A DNA stretch of 64,000 nucleotides from Liolophura sinensis (lineage: Eukaryota > Mollusca > Polyplacophora > Chitonida > Chitonidae), in NCBI RefSeq assembly GCF_032854445.1, contig NC_088303.1, forward strand, positions 16,625,501 to 16,689,500, read 5' to 3'. Made by a program: the position numbers and the translations under genes. Below are positions 59,101 to 64,000 of the stretch, in pieces (the first letter of the stretch is position 1; every line of letters starts with the position of its first letter). The notes under the pieces were generated by a model, which was not told where the DNA came from, made no database searches, and saw only the letters and a list, made by a program, of their open reading frames with translations.

Positions 59101-62100
59101 AAGAATCATTCAATGATGAAGCAATAAAGAGGAATAAATTATCTTCTTTATAAAAATATATCCTTATTTACTAGCATTCATATCTCGTAAAAATTGCTTC
59201 ATAGTATGCATGTAGTGTGGTACAATGGGAGACTCAATGACAAGCTACACAGAAGGTCCAAATGACGATAGACCTCATCATTTTCTCCTGTGAAGTTGCA
59301 GTGCGTGTGTACTTCATATATGTTTTATGAGATTTTTTGTGATGTAGTAAAGGAAAGAACAAATGAGTTCAGATCTTTGGACCTACTTGATACAGGCGCA
59401 TAGAAGTTTTATGAGTTCCCCATTATGGTAAATACAACCTTCAGAAAATGTATCCTTTAAGCTGACAGACGGTACCTGTTCACAACATAGGATTAAAGGA
59501 TTAAAATGAGCAGTCATTTATGAACAATTTCAAACAAGGGATAAGCCCACCACCACAACCATCAGCATACCTTGGAAGAGTTGAGGAAATTTCACAGGCA
59601 GAATTAAGCATTCCTTCAGGCAGTCTTTTAGTCTCTCTAGTCCAATCACATCCTGCAGAGTTAGGGCTGGTGTATCCATCTGGACAAAGTCTGAAGGGAA
59701 GATTTTACCAGACACTGGTATTAGTATGCTTATTCAATTAATACATAGTTAACATGTATACATAACTATATATTTATTTACGTTTTGCATTAACGTTGGA
59801 CACAAATATTTGTGTTTGTTTTAAATGTCATTTTTCCCGTTATCTTACTACAACACCCACCTGGAATCTCCTGAGCAGCTACAGTTCCAGCTTCTATATC
59901 CTCACCAGCTTCATATGATCTGTTTAACCAAGAACAACAAACGTATATTTTCAATACATGAAACGTGGTCACATTTTCACAATTAAGATCATCAAATAAT
60001 TCAACTAGAAGAGTATTTAGATGGCTATACAAAACAATTAATTTATACTTACTCTACAGAAGAGTGAAGTACACACATGTACATGTGTGTTATACAATAC
60101 AATGCTATCATGATGTCTTCATATGAAATGTATTGATATCATTCACCACAATGGCACAAATACAAACAGCTATTCCAGATATTCTTATTTTCATCCCCAA
60201 ACTGACATTTATATAACAATTAAATACAATTATGATAGCCATTACGTAAAGGAAGTCATCATACTTTAATTTGTCCCTTATCTGCTCTGCCCTTTTCATG
60301 TATTCTTCGCACTTCTCTGAGAGATTTGCCAGAAATGCTTCATTTTTCCTTGCATCTGGGAAAATAAACAAAACAAATCTACACTATGTCACTAATTTAA
60401 CCGTTACAACACACATCTATAAGCAAAGACATCATGACAGAATCAGACCCCTACATGCAGCTAGAAATCAGGAAGGGCAGGGTGCGAAGTACACTCCTTA
60501 AAAAGGGGCAGGTTGGCAATGTCCAATGGCTATCTGTTAACATTGTGTCTGAAAAAAAAGGGGAAGGTGGCATATTTTGGGGCCAGGGTGCAGCACCCTT
60601 TTAAAAAAGCCAAGTTAGGGGTTTGCAGTATGGTCACATATCGCCTACATGCAGCTACATGATGAAATTAGCTCAGCTGATCACATAAATTGGTGTTGTG
60701 CAAATATTGTGGCTATCTATACATATCCGTCTATATATCTTAATCCCAGTTCTATCTGATTCTTTATGTGGGATCTTAAAAAAACACACAGGAAATATTC
60801 TTATTTGTTAATTAACAATACACCTGAAAGTATAAAGTAAGTTTCCATCAATGTACATGTATTAATTAGTGCAATGTAACACTCACATTTTCCGACAGAA
60901 TAACAGGTAAGTCAGTCCATTCTTATAGTGTTTGAAAGCATCTCTTAATTGGCCATTCCTATCATTCTTCAAACCTGCAGATAACTCATCAATGCCTTTC
61001 TGTAAACAAATAAAATCTGGGAGATAATTTACACATGCACACTACTGTTTTTCTGGGTCATCATCACCAGCTAAATATATGATCCCACAAGTTTCCCAGG
61101 AAGAGGACAGTACATTTTAAGATACAAATGATTTTTGTCTCCATAAAAAAAAAAAAATATTAATTAAACAGGGATAAAAATATAGCCTATCAATTAATGA
61201 GCAGAGGTAACGCATCGATTATACCTCCATGATTTTACCGGTACTATAGCAGTGTAGGCCTACTTCATCGGCAGAGCTTTTTCATTTAAACCTGGGACTA
61301 TTATACAGTTACAGTTTGATTTATTTACTTATTTGATTGGTGTTTTATACCGTACTCAATAATATTTCACTTATACGACGGTGCCCAGCATTATTGTGGG
61401 AGGAGACCGGGGCAGAGCCGGGGGGAATCTTACGACCATCAGCAGGTTGCTGGAAGGCCTTCCCACATATAGACAGAGAGGAAGCCAGCATGAGCTGGAC
61501 TTGAACTCCCAGTGACCGCATTGGTGAAAGGCTCCTGGGTCATTACACTGTGCTAGCAAGCTAACCACATGAGCCACGGAGGCCCCTTAGTTACAGTTTG
61601 ATTTATTCATTTATTTGATTGGTGTTTTATGCCGTACTCAAGAATATTTCACTTATACGACGACGGCCAGCATTATGGTGGATGGAAACTGGGCACAGCC
61701 CAGCGGCAACTCACGACCATCCCCAGGTTGCTGACAGACCTTCCCAAGTATGACCGAAAAGGAAATGGAGCAATATGGACTGTAGTCTTAGCTCTAAATA
61801 AGTAACCCTGCACTGTTACAGTAAGTCGTAAAACAAAGACAATAAAGATTTCTTTAGGCGTACATTCAGTGCTTCCGATATTTTGGCGTCAATCTTTGGT
61901 TGACTGGTGCCTTGTGCTATTGGCTGGGGTCCATTTTCCGAGTAACCAGAATCCTCGTTATCTTTGTTAACAAACGTGCAGTTGTTCAGCTCAGTACATA
62001 ACGCGGTTAGCTCCTCTGGATCTGGAAGATGAGAATCTGCCTCAGAAGTCAACTTATCGTTTGTAATCGCAGCTTCATCTGCCGATAAACCATCCATTTT

Positions 62101-62261
62101 TTTTTTCGTTGTGGTTGCTGTTGTTGCGGTTGACGTTCGAATACCTCAACACTTCTGGTACCTGCTAATTTAACACTTTTGGGAGCACAGAGCTCTCCGA
62201 GAAGACGTTGTTTTCTGTTTTTCAGATCATGCCAGTATGTCAGATCCCTTTGTACAGTCAT
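50054..62261 (-). CDS. VPS4-like MIT/AAA ATPase, host gene, 12 visible coding exons
   Basis: Exons (minus strand, high to low): 62097-61864, 60999-60887, 60355-60265, 59919-59861, 59690-59571, 58968-58928, 57073-56955, 55210-55001, 52907-52758, 52142-52055, 50772-50641, 50155-50054; all have GT-AG ends. Phases agree except between the second and third. About 485 residues: an N-terminal extension, an MIT domain, a linker, an AAA domain with Walker A (APGVGKT), the pore-loop aromatic (SKYMVDG), Walker B (ILIFDDIEGL), RKRFSKRIYVP, and the VPS4 C-terminal helix (KFSQFTEDFG). VPS4 removes ESCRT-III filaments from endosomal and other membranes. This copy is far from typical VPS4: Walker-B Glu is Asp, sensor-1 Asn is Leu, and about 80 (or 130) residues precede the MIT domain, so it is a divergent paralogue or a different MIT-AAA protein. 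An alternative upstream ATG lies at 62261. Confidence 0.88.
50641..50772 (-). CDS. VPS4-like gene, exon 11 (beta-domain region)
   Basis: A 44-codon exon with KFIPCCHDDEGAVQKNVLD and EKEVVIRRITK. VPS4 at this place has its Vta1/LIP5-binding beta domain; only the 'IPC' start is alike, and the segment is shorter. Confidence 0.85.
50941..51085 (+). mobile_element. SINE family 1, 3' part, in a VPS4-like intron
   Basis: GCAACCTGCAGATGGTTGTG, CCCTGCCCGGTTTTCTCC, ATAATGCTGGCCGCCGTC, then TCAAATAAATAAATAAAT. The tRNA head is absent (5' truncated). Confidence 0.88.
51175..51480. repeat. Short imperfect duplications in a VPS4-like intron
   Basis: GGTAATTTATGG-type and CAGGAATTTGGTAATTCAC or CAGGAATTCAGTAATTTAC blocks recur at about 51177, 51279, 51300 and 51442. 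Degenerate; origin unknown. Confidence 0.4.
52055..52142 (-). CDS. VPS4-like gene, exon 10
   Basis: FSAADISVVTRDTMMAP and IRELQTAKYFRK match the VPS4 'YSGADISIIVRD...PVRKVQSATHF' region. Acceptor TTGCAG and donor gtgcgt. Confidence 0.9.
52758..52907 (-). CDS. VPS4-like gene, exon 9 (arginine-finger region and AAA lid)
   Basis: With the preceding exon end it gives AIRKRFSKRIYVPMPD, then ARAEMFRSFLSPP and YDELAHKTHG. The RRR run of VPS4 is RKR, so at least one candidate arginine finger remains. Confidence 0.9.
54298..54464 (-). mobile_element. SINE family 1, 3' part, minus strand, intronic
   Basis: GGTGTTTTACGCTGTACTCA, CGGCAGCCAGCATTATGGCG, CCGCAGATTGCTGGCAGATC. The head is missing. A second, more diverged piece follows at about 54481-54610 (TATTTATTTGCTAATG, AAGAATTTTTCACTTG). 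Confidence 0.82.
55001..55210 (-). CDS. VPS4-like gene, exon 8 (Walker B, sensor 1)
   Basis: LRELFSYAKEHAPS, ILIFDDIEGLF, CRRLLTEWMVQFTGL, then VLALTLSPWEIDAAIRK. Compared with VPS4, the catalytic Walker-B Glu is Asp and the sensor-1 Asn (in 'ATNIPW') is Leu in 'LTLSPW'. The exon is otherwise colinear and its phase is consistent, so the gene does not look like a pseudogene. Confidence 0.9.
55793..56935. repeat. 19-bp minisatellite in a VPS4-like intron, about 60 units
   Basis: Units such as CTACACCCCATCTACAGCC and CAGACACCATCTACAAGCC. The first half is more regular and the second half drifts. It fills the intron between exons 7 and 8 and starts about 20 bp after the exon-7 donor. Open frames here arise because the repeat has few stops in any frame. 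Confidence 0.93.
56955..57073 (-). CDS. VPS4-like gene, exon 7 (Walker A and pore loop)
   Basis: With exon 6 (58968-58928, ...HHRGIMLYG) it forms the P-loop GAPGVGKTML, intact for nucleotide binding. Then LSRALAGELAGVTVLRAS and SKYMVDGD; the pore-loop Trp of VPS4 is Tyr here. The donor lies 15-20 bp from the start of the 19-bp intronic minisatellite. Confidence 0.9.
57240..58500. other. Intron of the VPS4-like gene; nothing specific seen
   Basis: Unique-looking intronic sequence. 57370-57700 is less A+T-rich than its surroundings and could be an old repeat, but I recognise no family. Confidence 0.35.
58508..58745 (+). mobile_element. SINE family 1, diverged, in a VPS4-like intron
   Basis: TGGTAGTTAGCGCAGCACAA, CAATGACCCAGGAGC, GGCTTCCTCTCTGGTTGTAC, CTGCTGGCCGCCGTTATATT. 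The end of its tail is lost. Confidence 0.82.
59571..59690 (-). CDS. VPS4-like gene, exon 5 (start of AAA domain)
   Basis: DFVQMDTPALTLQDVIGLE and LKECLILPVKFPQLFQ correspond to the VPS4 'DVAGLE...LKEAVILPIKFPHLF' region in order and length. Preceded by the 59-bp linker exon at 59919-59861. Phase agrees on both sides. Confidence 0.9.
60265..60355 (-). CDS. VPS4-like gene, exon 3 (MIT helix 3)
   Basis: DARKNEAFLANLSEKCEE then YMKRAEQIRDKLK, the classical third MIT helix with a Cys and R-A-E as in VPS4. Good acceptor (TTTTCCCAG); donor AA|gtatga. Confidence 0.8.
60887..60999 (-). CDS. VPS4-like gene, exon 2 (MIT helices 1-2)
   Basis: Acceptor TTTACAG, then KGIDELSAGLKNDRNGQL and FKHYKNGLTYLLFCRK, matching the amphipathic A-helix repeat of MIT domains, which bind ESCRT-III tails. 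It ends at gtgagt in phase 2, whereas the next exon needs phase 1; a missing micro-exon or an indel is likely. Confidence 0.75.
61325..61587 (-). mobile_element. SINE family 1, full length, with target duplication
   Basis: Tail TTTACTTATTTGATTGG, body, and complete tRNA head to GAGCCACGGAGGCCCC. Flanked by a 17-bp direct repeat AGTTACAGTTTGATTTA (about 61308-61324 and 61590-61606), the target-site duplication of retroposition. Confidence 0.9.
61605..61770 (-). mobile_element. SINE family 1, second copy in tandem
   Basis: CATTTATTTGATTGGTGTTT, GACGACGGCCAGCATTATGG, CCCCAGGTTGCTGACAGACC. The head is missing after about 61765. It lies in intron 1 of the VPS4-like gene. Confidence 0.85.
61864..62097 (-). 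CDS. VPS4-like gene, exon 1 (acidic N-terminal extension)
   Basis: ATG at 62097 gives 78 codons of acidic, low-complexity sequence (SADEAAITNDKLTSEAD, PEELTALCTELNN) ending KISEALN at donor gtacgc. The last residues begin MIT helix 1. Upstream, another frame from ATG 62261 also looks coding (TYWHDLKNRKQRLLGELC, Gln-rich tail) and runs into this one through ten A residues (62106-62097), one base out of frame. Either the start is 62097 and 62261 is an upstream ORF, or the homopolymer length is misread and the protein starts at 62261. Confidence 0.65.
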
Positions 62262-62344
62262 CCGATCTACGAGCCTTTACACTGACTGCACAAACTAGTA
62301 CAAAATAAGATGAATTGACCAAACCTCGCGTGCTCTTTGACAAG

Positions 62345-62407
62345 CACGTGGAATGTTATGCTCGTTCTAAAAATAGCAGTCATAGATGTAGGTCACATGA
62401 CCACGTG
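62345..62407 (-). promoter_or_regulatory. E-box cluster upstream of the VPS4-like gene
   Basis: CACGTG at 62345-62350, the palindrome GGTCACATGACC at 62391-62402 and CACGTG at 62402-62407, about 85-145 bp before the upstream ATG at 62261. Such sites resemble TFEB/MiT (CLEAR) elements of lysosomal genes, which would fit an ESCRT ATPase; this is inference. Confidence 0.45.
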
Positions 62408-62576
62408 CTGACTTCTACTGTTTGGTTTGTTTCTATCTGCTTTCCATGACACCAAAGCAAATGAAACGAATCAACGTTTACCCGTGTTGGATAATTTCAT
62501 AAATATTAGACAAATTTAAATGCAAGTCGACAAAAATTTCAAAATAAAGACATTTAGAATTTTGATCCAAGACTAG

Positions 62577-62578
<2 letters not shown>

Positions 62579-62656
<78 letters not shown>
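62579..62656. repeat. (TA)n microsatellite
   Basis: About 39 TA units, uninterrupted, roughly 320 bp upstream of the VPS4-like gene. The (YI)n frames read here are meaningless. Confidence 0.97.
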
Positions 62657-62658
<2 letters not shown>

Positions 62659-63642
62659 CCTTTTAATGTGTAGCCCAAAGCCAATCTGGTCGTTCCTACC
62701 GTAACGCCCAGCTTCGATCATATAGAATTCCACGCAGAGAATTTCAAAAAAAAAAACGGCTCGCACCCTACATTATTATTAGATTTCGCCCCAAATGTAA
62801 TATGTCCAAGCCAGCATTGGTAAACCATCTTTCAACGTTAATCCAGTCCTCTAAACTTTCGAAACGGACAACTCAACATTCTCTGTAAGTACATGCCTGT
62901 AAACAGAATGTTGGGTGGGATACAATTTTTGCGGCCCATCACCCTGAAGGGAAAAATTCTTGAGTATATAGATTAAACAACAAGTAAATGTATAATATTA
63001 CTTTATCATATGTTCATTTGGTTTTGTGCATATGTGGAGACTTTTTGTGCATAAGTGCATATGATATATTTATTTATGGATGCTCTTGTTTTCTTTCCCT
63101 GCCAATTGATAAGGAAAGAAAGGAAGAACGTCCATAAATAAAATGTCTCATCACGATTTACCTCCCTTCGACTGCAATAACCGATTCCAAGGTACATCCG
63201 GGTACTTCGTATGATTTTCGCGCTGAGATCCACACGTGAGTACAACAACAGCAGTAGAGATGCGCGGTTGACAGAAGATGCAGTGTAGGCTTCGTGACTT
63301 CAATCTTCATTTTACTCTCCGGTAATGTTTCATCAGCAGCAAATATTATATTTGATAAAAAAGCTGGATTGCAACAGCTGACTTGGCAGGCTGGCACAGA
63401 TTTGCAAGAGTTTAAGAACTGAAGAAGTGTGGGACGTGAGCATTATGGTTTCCAGTACATGTCATATACCCCATTACATGTATCTTCTATCATATGCAGT
63501 TGTTGTAGCATGGCGATGTCGTTCCTTCAGTTTCAAACAGACCAATTTCTTTTTTTTGTGAAAATTTCTTTTTGTCCTTTAGTAACATGGAAACTGGAAT
63601 CCAAACAGACATTAATTCACAAAATTCACTAACTGACGTCCA
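62657..63642. other. No gene established
   Basis: Unique A+T-rich sequence. A minus-strand frame at 63397-63158 (80 codons) ends near a donor-like GAGGTAAAT, but it has no recognisable domain and a cysteine run (CCCC) unlike normal coding. Confidence 0.35.
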
Positions 63643-63771
63643 GGGGCCAGTTTCATGAAGCATACTTAGTGTCAAGTTGCCCTGAGCTAAGTGCATTTTA
63701 TATCTCAACAACACATGTCATCATGGTAGTTAAGGGCAAACTTATCTAAATTAGCCTTATAAAACCAGCCC
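63643..63771. mobile_element. MITE-like element
   Basis: About 129 bp whose ends GGGGCCAGTTTCATGAAG and (inverted) GGGCTGGTTTTATAAGG are imperfect terminal inverted repeats. 'GGGGCC-GTTTCAT-AAG' ends are common to short non-autonomous elements in invertebrates. I could not define a target duplication. Confidence 0.5.
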
Positions 63772-64000
63772 AAGACCTCCAACTTAAAAGATATATTCAC
63801 GATTCACCTGCAAATTTTGAAGTAGTGGAGTATGACATGTATAACCCTAGTGAGTACCACAGCATCCTATATTTCCTGAGGCCTGGTCATGTTTGATAAG
63901 GTGTACTTCCTATATATAAGTTAAAAGCCCCACCAATTTCAAAAATAAAGCATTTCTTCATTGGTTTTACACTGATCTGTACTTGGTGGTGTCCTGCGAG

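Noticed and set aside
62478-62766. (YI)n proteins
   Set aside because: Translation of the (TA)n microsatellite.
63158-63397. A possible first exon of a second host gene on the minus strand
   Set aside because: No domain, an odd cysteine run and no partner exon found within the window.

Overview
This is a 64-kb piece of an invertebrate nuclear genome. The evidence is GT-AG introns, many tRNA-derived SINEs, LINE and Tc1-like remnants, minisatellites, a Polinton/Maverick and a host AAA-ATPase gene. The SINE whose 3' end reads like 'GATTGGTGTTTTACGCC ... ATTCTTGAGTA ... AAATAAATAAATAA' is one I associate with molluscs, so a lophotrochozoan (probably a mollusc) is the best guess. No species can be fixed from the sequence alone.

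Region by region. (1) 1-12.5 kb and 17.0-20.5 kb: a diverged satellite of about 165-196-bp monomers, organised into roughly 0.73-0.80-kb higher-order units and broken by 0.3-kb spacer blocks and SINEs. Many monomers carry an 8-bp inverted repeat (GACATTCG/CGAATGTC). (2) 13.4-14.0, 21.0-21.6 and 23.25-23.35 kb: three copies, progressively more decayed, of a Polinton-type adenain-like cysteine protease. Each of the first two sits at the downstream edge of a satellite block, so satellite plus protease form a duplicated module. (3) 23,996-42,183: a structurally complete Polinton/Maverick (adintovirus-like) of 18,188 bp with AG...CT termini, about 0.4-kb terminal inverted repeats and a perfect 6-bp target duplication (CAGGCA). 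(4) 42.2-50 kb: LINE and SINE debris, a 36-bp minisatellite and a 0.33-kb duplication. (5) 50,054-62,261, minus strand: a 12-exon host gene for a VPS4-like MIT/AAA ATPase, with SINEs and a 19-bp minisatellite in its introns. (6) 62.3-64 kb: a candidate promoter, a long (TA)n tract and a MITE-like element.

Inside the Polinton, the plus-strand left part holds a broken C2H2 zinc-finger gene, a 240-bp minisatellite, a nested Tc1-like element and the protein-primed DNA polymerase B. The convergent minus-strand block holds, in transcription order, a spliced accessory gene, an unknown ORF, the chromodomain integrase, a small membrane protein, the packaging ATPase, a 129-aa conserved protein, a coiled-coil protein, a penton-like minor capsid protein, a basic pX-like core protein, the double-jelly-roll major capsid protein and the maturation protease. 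Two gene pairs overlap as TAATG. Most long genes carry stops or frameshifts, while several short ones are open. A recurrent motif (TGGGTCAGTGTGTCA and variants) marks transcription-unit boundaries, and a 155-bp palindrome built from it separates the convergent units.

Three observations seem most worth following up. First, the two-exon gene next to the right Polinton terminus ends in a RHIM-like (necroptosis/amyloid) motif. Second, the VPS4-like ATPase keeps Walker A but lacks the usual Walker-B glutamate and sensor-1 asparagine. Third, there is the satellite-protease module. I ran no database search or alignment; boundaries given as approximate were judged by eye.
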